32,022 bases of DNA from the NCBI GenBank assembly GCA_025201365.1, contig JAIXMF010000142.1:1-32022 (forward strand). The letters are read 5' to 3'. The notes beneath the pieces are model-generated. The model saw only the letters and a list, made by a program, of their open reading frames with translations, was not told the origin of the DNA and did not search any database. This document shows positions 20,597 to 32,022 of the stretch, piece by piece (within the stretch, counting starts at the first letter, position 1; every line of letters starts with the position of its first letter). The stretch is from Syncephalis plumigaleata. Its lineage: Eukaryota; Zoopagomycota; Zoopagomycetes; Zoopagales; Piptocephalidaceae. The position numbers were made by a program, and so were the translations under genes.

Positions 20597-20629
20597 GGAT
20601 AAATGCGCAAATTGGATGGAAAAACACTG
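20597..20629 (-). repeat. Right terminal inverted repeat of the Tc1/mariner-like element
   Basis: Read on the minus strand it begins CAGTGTTTTTCCATC and is followed outward by TA. A CAGTG terminus after TA is common among Tc1/mariner elements. The four mismatches with the left end suggest some age. Confidence 0.82.
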
Positions 20630-20790
20630 TATTTTACAGCGGATCTGTCTTTTAATTCATTTTCCCTCGGTTATATTGGTGTGTAGTTACACGAATTAAC
20701 GTTCTTTCCGTTTAACCGTTGCGTTTTCCTATTCGCTTCCCACTTGCCTTCACTTCTCTTTCCATTCTGTAGTTAGCGTGTAGTAATAAT

Positions 20791-22009
20791 ATGAACTCAC
20801 TCACTTGCTTTACTCCATTGACACGTCATGCTGCCCTTCGGCGTATGCTTCCGGTTAGTTATTATACGCACCGGTACAACTCACCACTAACCTTATATAT
20901 ACGTATGTATATGCATATATTCTATTACGAAAATAGGTGGCAAGTGCTTTGACGCGTGGCTCTTCCTTTAGCACCACTGCCATCACTGCCAATGGCAGCA
21001 CCGCTGGCGACAAGGAACATGGAATAAAGTCGTTAGGTGTGGTGGGTGCCGGACAAATGGGTCTAGGTATCGCGTTAGTCGGTGCACGTATAGCCAAATT
21101 ACCCGTTCGTCTTATGGACGTTAGTCAGCATCAGCTAGAGAAGAGTCTCTTATTTATGGGTAGGCATTTATTCGTTAGTATTACATTCGCAACTAGCTAC
21201 TAATAAATACGTATATCTACTACGCTAGACAAACTGCTGGAGAAGGACGTTGAACGCGGTCGACTTACTGCCGATGAAAAGGCGGTGATCCAATCACGTG
21301 TCTCCGTGGTGAATTCAGCCGAAGCGTTAGCCTCGACTGCGTCCGAATCCGACTTTATCATAGAGGCAGTATCGGAGCGTGTCGATTTGAAATTGACCCT
21401 ATTCCGCGACTTATCGGCTATTGTCGCGCCATCCACGATTCTCGCCACGAATACCTCGAGCATTAGTATAACCAAGGTGGCCGGAGCAGCACTCTACCCA
21501 GAACGCGTTATTGGTATGCATTTTATGAATCCAGTACCGATAATGAAGCTAGTCGAGATCATTTCCGCTTTACAAACCTCGGATAGAACTATGAAGACTA
21601 CGCTAGCATTAGCCAGTGCCATGGGTAAAACCACCACTGTTAGTCAGGATGTTCCCGGTTTCATCGCTAATCGTCTACTTATGCCATATATCAATGAGGC
21701 AGTTATTACTTTGCAAGAGGTAAGTGTAGTAATAATAGTAATATATATTGACATTAATATTGTATATATATAATATAGGGTATTGCCACTCGTGAGGATA
21801 TTGACACGACAATGCGTCTTGGTACAAATGTGCCAATGGGTCCACTTACATTGGCTGATTTTATCGGTCTCGATACGTGTCTCGCTATCATGAAGGTGCT
21901 ACACACCGAACTAGGTGATAGCAAGTATCGACCAGCGGTACTATTGCAGAAATACGTGGATGCAGGTTGGTTAGGCAAGAAGACCGGTCGTGGATTCTAC
22001 GAATACTAA
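20791..22009 (+). CDS. 3-hydroxyacyl-CoA / 3-hydroxybutyryl-CoA dehydrogenase, probably mitochondrial (4 exons)
   Basis: Exons 20791-20853, 20937-21159, 21229-21719 and 21779-22009 join in frame to 335 aa. The enzyme class oxidises L-3-hydroxyacyl-CoA with NAD(P), in fatty-acid beta-oxidation or short-chain acyl-CoA metabolism. The first 35-50 residues are Arg/Ser/Thr-rich with almost no acidic residues ([20 protein letters not shown]), like a mitochondrial presequence. The Rossmann motif GAGQMG is at 58-63. The catalytic pair is visible: His193 in MHFMNPVP and Glu205 in KLVEI, 12 apart as in known enzymes. The C-terminal domain has [12 protein letters not shown] and ends [14 protein letters not shown], complete to the end of the family. 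The first exon uses a weaker donor (GTTAGT) but is needed to give an ATG and the presequence. Poly(A) signal AATAAA is at 22051-22056. It converges with the Ysc84-like gene 207 bp away. Confidence 0.92.
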
Positions 22010-22216
22010 TGCTCGAAAGCGTACTATGCTACTGCTTTATGATATGAGAAAATAAAAATAAACTACATTGCCAGATTGCTTAATAGTTATTTATTACAAA
22101 ACATAGCTGATAGCTGATAGACTAACTAATAAAATAAGAGGAACACTATTCAGAATACTGCACACATACATACATGCATACATATGTGTATGTGTATGCA
22201 TATTCCTAATGTTGAA

Positions 22217-23600
22217 TCACATCAGTTGCACATAATTGGCAGGAAACTAATAGTAAACAAGTTAGTTAGGTTTAATTGCTACAACGAGTATTGTAAATGC
22301 TATATACACTTACCACGCCTTCACGTCCATTACAGCTACCTGTCCACCAGTCGTTCTGACTATCCGTTTTCCTAAGAATGGTAATATGATCTTTAGCCTT
22401 GAATGACAGATCACCCTCTTGTTGTCCATCGAAATCAAACTGAGCGATTGCCATCTCACCCTGTGGTCGAGTAGGTACGGGTGGGGGTAGAGGCATAGCA
22501 GAGGAAGCGGCAGTGCTATTGTCGCTGCTATACCTGGATGGATCTGGCATAGTCATACTATTGCTATGCTCCATGCTATTGACGGTAGCCACACCGGCAG
22601 CATGTCCCAATGAAGTAGGTCTCACGGTTGGCTTCTTCTTAAGCGGTGGTGGCACTGCCGGTGTAGTTGTCGTCGATGCTGATGTCGAGCCATGTGCAGT
22701 TGTTGTTGTTGAACTTGTAGCCAGTTCAGGAGATGCTCGAGCATAAAGAGCCGCGTATAGTGCATCGGCAGCTGATGGTGGATCTACACCACCTGATAGC
22801 AACTCCTTTGCACTAACTGGACGACCGTAGAATTTGGCATTGGCATCTTTACGTTCAATGATGGCTGAACCCTCGAGTGAGATACCTATAAGCAAGAACA
22901 ACAAGTTAATTGACCATGAACATTACATCTATTACTATTGATTATACTTACCGGCAAATAATCCCTTAGTTTTACTATACGAGAAGATGGCCGCTAGATT
23001 GCCAACCGTAGCAGCTGCTTCGGCATTTCTTCCTACAGGACCAGCTGCCACTATATATATATATCCATGTTAGCAATGACTATTCTATCGCTTCTATGTA
23101 GCACTTGCTTACCTGAAAGATTGCCACCTAATGTGACGTTGCCACCATGCGAGAATGCTTTTACGGCATCTTGCGAATTGAGTACAATCACGAAATCCGT
23201 CACTTCCGCTCCGATTTGTCCACCGAAACCCATACCGCCAGTGGCGATACAGGATGGTGCTGACCATCCGCCGTTATCAGGTAGACGTGCCACTACAATA
23301 CCAGAGCCTGCTCGTCCAGAGAATAGGAAACCCGCTTTAACTACCGTGAAGATAGCCAAGCCTTGTGCGCGGGCCAGAATATTGGGTGGGATCACCGAGT
23401 CTGGTCCATTATCACCTTGACCCGTTTCTAATAATAAAGCAAAGCGAATAGATATCAATGTACGTTAATAAAAGCATTGGACTAGTGTATGTTAAAGGGA
23501 TACACCTCCTTTACCGCTACTTACCAATGAAACTATTGAGTATCTTTGTTGCTTTACGACATTCACCAGCAAGATTGGTGGGAAGCGGTGAGTTGACCAT
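22217..23600 (-). CDS. YSC84: Ysc84/LSB3-like SYLF-SH3 protein (5 exons)
   Basis: Exons 23600-23525, 23427-23113, 23050-22952, 22885-22314 and 22246-22217 join in frame to 363 aa. Residues 1 to about 215 are the SYLF (Ysc84/DUF500) domain, with NSFIETGQGDNGPDSVIPP, AIFTVVKAGFLFSGRAGSG, TGGMGFGGQIGAEVTDFV and YSKTKGLFAGISLEGSAI. A Ser/Thr/Pro-rich linker with PPPLKKKPTVRP and PLPPPVPTRP follows. The C-terminal SH3 (about 309-363) has AIAQFDFDGQQEGDLSF, the WWTG motif and GVFPANYVQLM, completed by the 30-bp last exon. In yeast Ysc84/Lsb3, SYLF binds phosphoinositides and actin, and SH3 binds Pro-rich Las17 at endocytic actin patches. The same role is inferred here. Minus-strand AATAAA at 22095-22090 is a fitting poly(A) signal. 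Confidence 0.94.
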
Positions 23601-24214
23601 ATTCGTAAGTTGTTAGTAGAAGAAGAAAGAAGTAAGAAGAAAGAAACAATGGGTTAATGCTAATAGAACAAAGTGAACAAGTGAGCGTTGAATAGCGACA
23701 ATAGCAACAAAGAAAAGCAGCCTCTGCAGAATATAAGTGGGTACGTCAGTGATGTTGCGTTAATGGCTAGATAGAGCTGTGTTTTTCTTTATACTAAAAA
23801 ACGCCAAGATTTCTTTCAATCCAAGGAGATAGTGATATGTCCTCCAATCAGCACGGATTAATTCGTTTATTTTTAGCAACCAATTATGACGACACTATCT
23901 CATTGAATAACATGGTATATCAACTAATCTGTAAAGTGGATCGTTTACCATCACATGCAAATCTTACGTTAATCGATACTTATCAGTCACTATTACGTAC
24001 AAGCTATGATATATGATATGCGATATCAATAATTGATAATAAAATGCTGTTTTATTTGATATGCTCATTATGTTGAAAGGACAATAGAGTAGCAGTAAAG
24101 ATAGTAAGGGGATAAAGGAAATAACAGAGATGAGAAACCATTTAATAGTAGTAGCGACATTGCTACTACTAGGTAGACGATAGGATGATGTGGGTTACCA
24201 TCATGAATGATGCA
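23601..24214. other. Intergenic region between two minus-strand genes
   Basis: About 610 bp holding the promoter/leader of the Ysc84-like gene (a GA-rich block at 23617-23646 reads CT-rich on the coding strand) and the 3' UTR of the DH-PH gene. A minus-strand AATAAA at 24056-24051 is its likely poly(A) signal. Nothing else recognised. Confidence 0.5.
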
Positions 24215-27200
24215 CTATAGGAACGGGAATACATCAACGTGTACGTAACAACCAGCGTGTGCTGGATTCCATCGTTCTGCCGTGTTAGCATTGATGATCC
24301 TACCCGATTCAGTTGGTTTATTGCTGTCGCGTGGTAGTGTCGTCAATGCTAGTCGAATCTGACCGCACCATCTTTCAAAGGCACGACGCTCATCAAAGTG
24401 TAGTCGAATGTGCGTGTCAGCGGTAGCAATGTAGAGTGAACGACCTGTGTTCATGTCACTATTGCTGCTGCTGTTACTATTACTGCTGCTGCTGCTACTA
24501 CGATCACTACTACTACTGTTACGTCGTCCCATATCCACTGGTGGTGCGTAGACGGTACACTCGGATAGTCGTATGGTCATCTATCATCAATTCGTATTAG
24601 TATGGGATGTGTCGCATTAGTAAATAGCAATAGTAAACGACTTACCTTGTGAGTGTAAGCACCCGATGCACGTTGATGGCCCAATAGAATTCTATCTCGT
24701 AATAACCAGCAGTAAGCGGGTGTAGTCTCTTGACTATTAGCACTGCCACTATTGCGTGACTCTTCTTTACGCTGACTATGATGCGTGGGTTTCTTCATTT
24801 CACCATTAGACCAGCTAATCATTCCTTCGTGTAGAATAAATTGTCGATGAGTTAGTAGTAAAGAGGGGAGATGTCGTATTTTCCGTTGTAACTGAGCAAT
24901 TTGGCATACTCGTTCGATTTGTCGTTTATTGGTGTTCATCCGTAGATCGAGCGAGTCCAACGTGTCCATGAACTCTTGTATCGCCCCGAGTGTTGGTTGA
25001 CGATCACCCAATGGCACCGCCTGAATAGCGTGTCGCTTCAACGTCTCGAACAAAGAAACATAATGCCAGATACGCTTAAGTGGGAGTGATAATAAACTGG
25101 TCAATTCCATGGGATTCTTCTCGGTACGAGCAGGGTCAGAGGAGGAGATGGTATCCGTTTGTAATTCTTGTAAATCAATAGAAGAAGAAGAAGAAGAAGA
25201 GGTGTCCACATCGTATCCATCATTCAATAGACTCGGTTGAAGATGACGCAAATGACGACGGAAGCGTGGATTAGTTAAACGTAGATTCTCGAATGCAGCC
25301 AGTGCGGTAGCATGATTATCAGCGTAATCCGCGTAGACTTCGAATGCTTTACTTAAATCCAGGAATGCGCGTGCCACTTGTTGATGCGTGGCCGTGTTTG
25401 GATCTAATTCTCGTAGTGCACACACCAGTTTAGTCTGTAGATCAATAAACATGTTCAATTGCGCGAATAATGAATCCAATAGTTCGGCAATCGATGTGTA
25501 CGGTCTAATGGCATCGCATAATCGAACGGGTGCACGCGCGGCACGGTGATGTTTACCGATCGTGCTAGGTAAGAGTGGAATCGAGGCAATGGATGGTGCT
25601 CGTGATGAACAAACAGATGATGCTGAGGATGATGATGATCTAACTGACGAGAAGGTAGACATTATAGATGAACCATTAGAAATAATGGATCTTGTACGAT
25701 TCCTACTTGAAAGCACTGTTGATAGTGCCGATAACAGAATGGTTGTACTATTGGATGATGTCATTGAAACGGGTGGCTCTACGCTTTCTTTAGTATTAGG
25801 TAGCAACGGTGTTGATGATGATGTTGATGATGAGGGTGGTGGTGGCGGCAATACTTCAGAATCACGTCGTGTCCATGTAGGTATCCTAGTTAAACGCATC
25901 CATACTGATTCTCGTCGTGCACTCTTCTTTGCACTGGCGCTGTCATTATCGGTATTGCTGCCTTTATTGCTATCGGCTCCATTGTTCACAAGTGCCATTG
26001 ATGATCTACGTGATGGTACCACACTATTGGCAAGCGATGATGTACGTGGCTTTATCCCGTGTACCTTCTGGAATGGCATTGTCGTTGTATCCTTTGATTT
26101 AATGGAACTATCCGTGATTGTTGCTGGTAGTATATCATCAATTTGAATATCGGTAAATGTATTCAAATCATTCGTAATACCATCTTCTATAGATAATGAC
26201 ATACTATCATCTGTAGCTATTGTAGACGTGGAACTGGATAGCATGGTGGACACGGATGCAGTATCGTCTTTCATGATAGATTCATCCAGTCTACTATCAT
26301 TGTCATCGTTATTGTCATTATTGATGGATTCATACTCGCTGTCCTCATCCGAGGTAGATGACCAAGCGACTGAACAAACGATACCATTATTCTTACTGCT
26401 ACTAATGCTACTATTACTACTATTAGTAGTCCATTGTCCCTGCATAGGATATCGAAGACAAAGTGGTTTCCAATAAGCGTCACGGACTAATTCCAATCGT
26501 TTAAGGTATGCCTCTTCTGCCTCTAGTATCTGCTTTATCTGTGTGGCAAGTGGTGCGATACGAGCGGTAGTCAACGAAGGCGATAGAACTAGTTGAGGTG
26601 TATCCTTCTTTAGATCAGCACCAAGCAGAGTAGCATCATTTGATTCTATCGATTTCGTACGAATATCACTGCAATTAAGCGATAGCATGGTATTTGATCG
26701 TATATTACGTCGTCGTCGTTGCAATAGCGTCAATGACTGATTGTCCGATGATGTTATACTTGTCGACTTGGTCTTTGAGGCTTGATTGATCGATTTCTCT
26801 AAATAATCACATGTTAGCTATTGAGAATGAGTATGTACAATGAGCAATATCGTACCATATGTCGATAGTCCAATGGATAGTCGTTGCGCGGTCTTACTCA
26901 ATGATTGACGATTTCTTAACTTCAAAGGAGGTAAAGAAGCGGTAGGCTCGTATTGCAACTGTCTCGCCATAAGTTGTGGTGTACGATGCTTTGGTTTCTC
27001 CGTACTATTGCCATTGTCATTGTCATTATCCAACAATGCCGGTGTTTTCGCTACATGCACTAGGGACGGTTGTGGCGATAGTGCGATTATACTTGAATTT
27101 GTAACAGCTGTATCATAATAGGCTGTAGCCGAGACATATAAACTGCTGTTGTAACTTGTCGGTGTCAAACCTGTATTGTTTCTTGTTACTGTCACAGTGC

Positions 27201-27288
27201 GTTGTAACACTCTCTCCTGTGAGTGTTTGCCATCGGGATAAACGGTGAATTCCACCGGATAATACGGCACGGTGGGTGTGTTCAGCAT
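24215..27288 (-). CDS. DH-PH domain Rho guanine nucleotide exchange factor with large DH insertion (3 exons)
   Basis: Exons 27288-26856, 26798-24646 and 24580-24215 join across 57- and 65-bp introns to 983 aa in frame. Residues 1 to about 225 are low-complexity with basic patches. The DH domain opens at LATQIKQILEAEEAYLKRL (about 228-246). It is interrupted by some 300 Ser/Asp/Asn-rich residues (about 270-565) and resumes at VRLCDAIRPYTSIAELLDSL, running through LTSLLSLPLKRIWHYVSLFE and the QPTLGAIQEFMDTLDSLD helix. The PH domain (about 795-940) has FILHEGMISW, AYCWLLRDRILLG, YIATADTHIRLHFD and the terminal helix ERRAFERWCGQIRLAL, and carries its own Ser/Asn run. Such proteins activate Rho-type GTPases at the plasma membrane. 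The exon 2/3 junction lies inside PH, which supports the splicing. The exact GTPase target cannot be read from sequence. Confidence 0.84.
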
Positions 27289-29895
27289 AGCTAACCTGTA
27301 ACTAGTGATAGCTATATATATATATTAGCAATACACTTGTAGGAAATCAATGAACAAGTATACGAGTGAATGAAAATGACGGAACCAGCCGTCAATAGAG
27401 GAAGAATGCCAAAACGAAATGCGGAAAGTCGAAAAGACTAGAAAGTGTAAAAGGAAGACACAAAGTGGTATAGGGTAATGACGAACGAAGAAGAAGAATG
27501 GAGAGAGGGAGAGAGAGGGAGAGACGGTATTCCTTGCCCAGCAAGAAGTAAAGAAAGACGATAGTGACTACGGGTAGTGAGTGGTGTGTTCTTCGGAATA
27601 GAAAGAGTAAGGAAGGTTGCGTGGAATGAAATGTTCACTAACTGTATGGAATTCCTATATATTTTTAAAAGACTTTTCTTGGTTGTAGTTCACTTTGTTT
27701 TAAGGAATGCAGACTGGCTGTATAAGTAACGAAAGGAAGACTGAAGGTGGGAATGAAGTAGACGTAAGAAAATGTCTCCGAACTAGTGAAGGCGCGAAAT
27801 GGGCATTTGATACCCTTACAAGGCAATCGGTAGAGGATGCAATGAGTAGTGCACCACTCATTTGTTCAGTGGTACGCGATACAACGTTTCAAATTGAATC
27901 AAATCGTTCACCAACTCAATAATCTTGTTTTACTAATACACACATCCATTGAAGTTACAATTGCCTGTGCACCCGTACTACGGTAAGATAGTAGTCATAA
28001 TTGTTTCTAATATATGCTGCCATTAATACGTAATCTATTGCTTTGTACTTGAATCCAATATTTGTATGCTGGACTATTGTTGTTGTTGCTGTTGTTGAAT
28101 CAATAGTCACACGTTAAACCATTTAACATTATTCGATTCCCGGTCACCGTCCCATTGTTTGTTTGTTTACTTGTTTGTTTACTTGTTTGTTCTGCTATTT
28201 AATATTTCATTTATAAAACAATGAATACGTTGTTTATACCTAACTACAATCAAAATACTTACTATGCATTTCATAACACATACTACACTTGTACGTGTTA
28301 ATTATTAGAATGCAATTAGCAGTAATGCAAATAATACAACATGAAATCAATCATCAAATGATGTAATATTCATACGTCATAAAAGTATTCTAGTCAAGTG
28401 ATATTGCTAGACTATTCACATGTCATTGACAATGTTGATATGAATGTTTACCGGTTGAATAGCAATGGTTATTCTAGTCCTAAAGTAGGCCATGTTCCCC
28501 TTTGCAATTTACTATCCACCCATGTGTCTACCATTCCATGCATGCATATATTTATATATATATATTGTAACTAGTATCATCATGTAATCACTATTCATGC
28601 TAGCATATCAATTATACTTTTATTATTATTATCATACATTATCAGTTCAATATAAATGATCACTGATACATATCTACTTGGCTATTACTGAGAATGAAAT
28701 ATCGATTTCTTGGCATTCTGCATTGGCAATCCAAACATGGCATGACGTATAGTGTGAGTATACGCACATATCTATAATCTCCGCCAGAAATAGACCATGC
28801 CTTTGAATGAGAAGCGACCACGAATGCCATTGCTCTCACTGAAAGCATGGCTACAAAAGGCGCACTCGTGGTGCATATTTAGCTAAACAGCTGCACACAT
28901 ACACGCATGCATATTTTATCAGACGTGTGGTAGCAATAACCCCATTGATCCATCGTTTTTCCTCCTTCTCTGTGCATTTAGTCGTTCACGAGTATCACAC
29001 CGTACTATTTCTTTCTATTTTACAGCGTGTGTTCTCCACTTCTTTATTGCTCTCGCTTCGTTAGTCGACACTCCTCAAGGTTTCCGCCTTGTTTCAATCG
29101 CTCTTACTTTGTGTCTGGGTCTGACTTTTTGTGTATAACTCCGTCTCTCTCCGTCCCTCTCTCTCTCTGTGTGTAAGTGTGTGTGTGAAAGTGAAGGAGT
29201 ACGAGTGTTGATCAGTTTGAACATTTGTGTGTGTGCCTATTACATTAATCACACTCATTCACTCATTCACTCATTCTTTATCCATCTCCTTAACTGCCCT
29301 TATTGTCATACTTTCATTCTGTTGCATATACTTCATACTGAAGGGAAACGTCAACTGACGGGCCTTTAGTTACTCTTACTCTTGCTACTACCACTACTAC
29401 TACGATAGCAACATCGTCTATCATAACCAAGTGTCTAGGGTAGTTCTATAAACGAGATCATTGCATCGTATCCCTTATCTCAAACCCTTTATCGTTCTTT
29501 CTCTCTCTCTCTCCAAGTTGGAACGTGCTATCCTTTCCTTTCTCTTCCTTCTTTAGCAATATCGCCCTTTTTTGCTTTCAGCTCTTCTCATCACATTTAC
29601 AATATACATTGACGCCACTTGTCTCTATCATAAACTGATATTGACTACTGGTCTACACGAGTAACTAGCAATAGCAGCATATACGACTTTAACCGAGTAA
29701 ACAATACTTGTAAGCTGGTGGTGAGTATACAATATAACCAGGAGGATAGTAGCGATTGTTTATCACTATGCTCTCTTTGTTGTTAAGCAGTGTATATCCA
29801 CTTTATTGTTCTAAAATAACAACTTACTAATATACATTATATGCATCTCTATCTATTATAACTTAGTGAGTTTATACCGTATTAGCAACTCCATC
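27289..29895. other. Intergenic region between divergent genes
   Basis: About 2.6 kb between the divergent DH-PH gene (minus) and PNS1-like gene (plus); it should contain both promoters. On the left, GA-rich repeats (two copies of GAGAGAGGGA at 27501-27520) read CT-rich for the minus gene. On the right, CT-rich sequence (about 29140-29175 and 29480-29560) and a GT run suggest a long 5' leader for the PNS1-like gene. A TA-dinucleotide run is at about 28548-28565. No gene accepted; one 71-codon frame is listed as rejected. Confidence 0.5.
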
Positions 29896-31632
29896 ATGGC
29901 TTACTATCAGCAGCAGAGTGTGCCACCACCACCTCCACCGCCTCAAGGCTATTATGCCGCCCCACCTCCACCTCAGCAAGCTGGTTATTATGGTCAACAG
30001 CAAGATGCTTATGGTGCACCACCACCTCCACCACCACCACCACCTCAATATCAATCGTATGATCAGCAACAGTATCAGCAAAATGCTTATGGTGCATCAC
30101 CACCACCACCACCACCTCAACAGCATCATCCTCAGCAATCTGTTCCTTATAATAGTGGCGGTTACGAAAAGTTCTCGACTAAGGTGCGCTTCAACGATTT
30201 GTGGGCTGCCATATTCTTCTTGGTCCACTTGATTGGATTCATCGTCTTGGCGGTATTTGCCATTCCCAAAGGATTCAAATCAACTACCAACGGCTTTGCA
30301 CCATCCACTAAAGGTGGAAACAGTCATGATGATATTGTTCAATTGGTTGTTATGATGGCAGTAGCTGCTGTCATTGCATTCGTGCTTAGTATGTTGTATC
30401 TATTGGCCATGCAACGGTAAGCTGTTTATCGATTTATCGATCTATTTATAACTTACAATGGACATTTCTATAGATTTGCCGGTCCTATGATCAAGATCAC
30501 GTTTATCTTATCCATTCTCCTTTACTTTGTCATGGCAGCCATATTATTTATTCAGAAATCACCTATTGGCGCGATAATCCTGGTGATTCTAGGTTTTCTG
30601 AATATGCTCATGTTCTGGCTATGGAGATCGCGTATTCCATTCGCCACAGTTATGCTCGAGACCGTGTGCAGTGTCACGCGTAAATACGGCGGCACCATCG
30701 GTGTATCTATCGGTGGATTAATCCTACAAATGGCCTGGATCTTTTTGTGGCTAATTACCGCCGTGGGTGTATTCGGTCTATTCGACAATCAACGCACCTC
30801 CTGTACCACTAGGGTAATCAACGGTAAACAACAGCAAGTATGCAGACAGGGTGATCTATCGGGCGGTGCCTACGCGGTATTCGTCTTTTGCCTCTTCTCT
30901 CTTTACTGGACTAGTCAGGTGTTGTCGAATATCATTCACGTTACCATCTGCGGTGTCTTCGGTACCTTCTACTTCCTCGAGGGAACTGCTCAAATGCCAT
31001 CGGGATCGGTTACCCTGGGCAGCTTGAAACGCGCCATCACCTCTGCTTTCGGTAGTATCTGCTTCGGCTCCCTTGTCATTGCTATTGTGCAAACGGTCAG
31101 AGCTATCGTACGTGGTATGGCCGAGTCGGATGATGGTATTCTAGCCTTTGTCGCCTGCATCTTCGCGTGCATCCTCGCCTACATCGAGGCACTCATCGAG
31201 TACTTTAACCGATACGCCTTTGCTCAAGTGGCCATCTACGGTAAACCGTTCTGTCAAGCTGCTCGCGACACCTGGACCCTGATCAAGGATCGTGGTATTG
31301 AGGCCGTCATTAATGACAATCTCATCGGTAATGTACTAGGTATTGGCTCGTTGTTGGTTGGCGTCATTACAGGTACCATCGGATACATATACCTATTGGT
31401 CAAGGGTGGCGACTTTATAGACAGAAATCAGTCCTACGTCATTGTAGCGGTCATTGCCTGCTTTGTCATCGGTGTTGCCATGATGTCATTGGTAGCCGGT
31501 GTAATCGATAGCGGTGTCGTGTCCACGTTTGTCGCATTAGCCGAGGATCCAATGGCGTTGGCTCGTACCAAGCCTGAACTCTTTGAGCGTATTCGTCAAA
31601 CATGGCCAGATGTTGTAGTTGGTGTTCAATAG
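29896..31632 (+). CDS. PNS1: PNS1-type choline-transporter-like (CTL) membrane protein (2 exons)
   Basis: Exons 29896-30416 and 30474-31632 join across a 57-bp intron (GTAAGC / TTCTATAG) to 559 aa, close to the usual PNS1 length (yeast about 540). Residues 1 to about 90 are a cytosolic Pro/Gln/Tyr-rich tail with five poly-Pro clusters spaced by QGYYAAP/QAGYYGQ/QDAYGAP-like units. About ten hydrophobic segments follow, from LWAAIFFLVHLIGFIVL to YVIVAVIACFVIGVAMMS. Family signature sequence is clear: YFNRYAFAQVAIYGKPF, then ARDTWTLIKDRGIEAVINDN. A soluble loop after TM5 has a Cys pair (SCTTRV...QQVCRQ) that could be extracellular and disulfide-bonded. CTL proteins sit in the plasma membrane. 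Choline transport is shown for animal members but is uncertain for fungal PNS1. An ATTAAA poly(A)-like signal is at 31870-31875. Confidence 0.93.
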
Positions 31633-32022
31633 AGAGAACAATAAGCAACATATACATATACATATACATATACATGTATCTATATGTGTGTGTTATTAGT
31701 GTAGGTCTTTGTTGCTGATTGCGTAACATTGCAATTACATCATCATCGTCATCATCCTTTTTCCCTGTTTCCTATTCCCTCTCATTAGTGTCGTCTATGC
31801 TACACTTATTCATTCATTGATACAAGTCTCGTCCTAGTAGCAGGATAGTTCGTAATTTCATTTCTCTTTATTAAAGTTTCCACATTTGATTCTCTCCATT
31901 AACATTGACTTGAACTTGTATCAATGATTTATGGAGTGTTACACAAATGAGCTCATCCGTAATAGCTACTATAATTGTAACATTACTATACTGAATTGGA
32001 TGAATAATCAACCAGCTAAAAT
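31633..32022. other. 3' flank of the PNS1-like gene with ATATAC microsatellite
   Basis: Four exact ATATAC units lie at 31650-31673, just after the stop codon, so probably in the 3' UTR. No further gene is seen before the window ends. Confidence 0.6.

Larger units (their letters stand above)
19506..20629. mobile_element. Tc1/mariner-like element, probably non-autonomous, flanked by TA
   Basis: The two ends are inverted repeats starting CAG, and each is bordered by TA (19504-19505 and 20630-20631). That is the signature of Tc1/mariner-superfamily insertion. The 1124-bp length is close to a full Tc1 element, yet no transposase frame or DDE/D motif is visible on either strand, so it seems mobilised in trans or dead. 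The interior holds an LTR-like block and a short spliced ORF, both on the minus strand. It lies between the 3' end of the DH-domain gene and the promoter of the dehydrogenase gene, only 160 bp from the latter's ATG. Confidence 0.72.

Noticed and set aside
25562-26146. 194-codon plus-strand frame
   Set aside because: Antisense to the Ser/Asp-rich insert of the RhoGEF; its Asp/Leu runs are complements of those codons.
27707-27922. 71-codon ATG-started plus-strand frame
   Set aside because: Composition is passable, but there is no motif or partner exon, and it lies in the shared promoter region of two divergent genes.
29872-30232. Minus-strand Trp/Val-rich and plus-strand His-rich frames
   Set aside because: Shadows of the CCA/CCT proline repeats of the PNS1-like gene.

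Overview
This window looks like nuclear DNA of a fungus, most likely an early-diverging lineage (Mucoromycota or Zoopagomycota). I infer this from gene content and have not tested it. The genes carry short spliceosomal introns (57-178 bp, mostly GTAAGN donors and TAG/CAG acceptors). Two are typical fungal housekeeping genes: a PNS1-type choline-transporter-like protein and a Ysc84/LSB3 SYLF-SH3 protein. There is a DIRS-type retrotransposon, a group that is plentiful in early-diverging fungi. Coding sequence and flanks are full of simple repeats (CAG/CAA, TCT, GTA, CCA).

Layout. 32-1999 (-) is an intronless transcription-factor-like gene with a CxxC...CxxC motif and a WRKY-GCM1/FLYWCH-like zinc finger. 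2.0-5.9 kb has no convincing gene. 5936-10140 is a structurally complete DIRS element: non-identical inverted terminal repeats, an internal complementary region, a Gag-like ORF, an RT/RNase H/methyltransferase-like ORF and a tyrosine recombinase. 11103-12502 (-) is a two-exon Q-rich acidic protein. 14536-15733 (-) is a two-exon protein I do not recognise. 16124-16345 (-) is a small candidate gene. 17130-19355 (+) is an eight-exon DH-domain (RhoGEF-like) gene. 19506-20629 is a 1.1-kb element with Tc1/mariner-like inverted ends flanked by TA, with an LTR-like segment and a small spliced ORF inside. 20791-22009 (+) is a four-exon mitochondrial-type 3-hydroxyacyl-CoA dehydrogenase. 22217-23600 (-) is a five-exon Ysc84-like gene, convergent with it. 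24215-27288 (-) is a three-exon DH-PH RhoGEF whose DH domain is interrupted by about 300 residues. 29896-31632 (+) is a two-exon PNS1 homologue.

The host genes do not form one pathway. Three of them (two RhoGEF-like proteins and the Ysc84-like actin-patch protein) belong to actin, polarity and membrane-traffic biology, but I see no evidence that this clustering is functional. The most unusual sequence is in the two mobile elements. All splice structures were worked out by eye from donor/acceptor signals and frame continuity; every joined exon set given closes in frame, but none has transcript support here.
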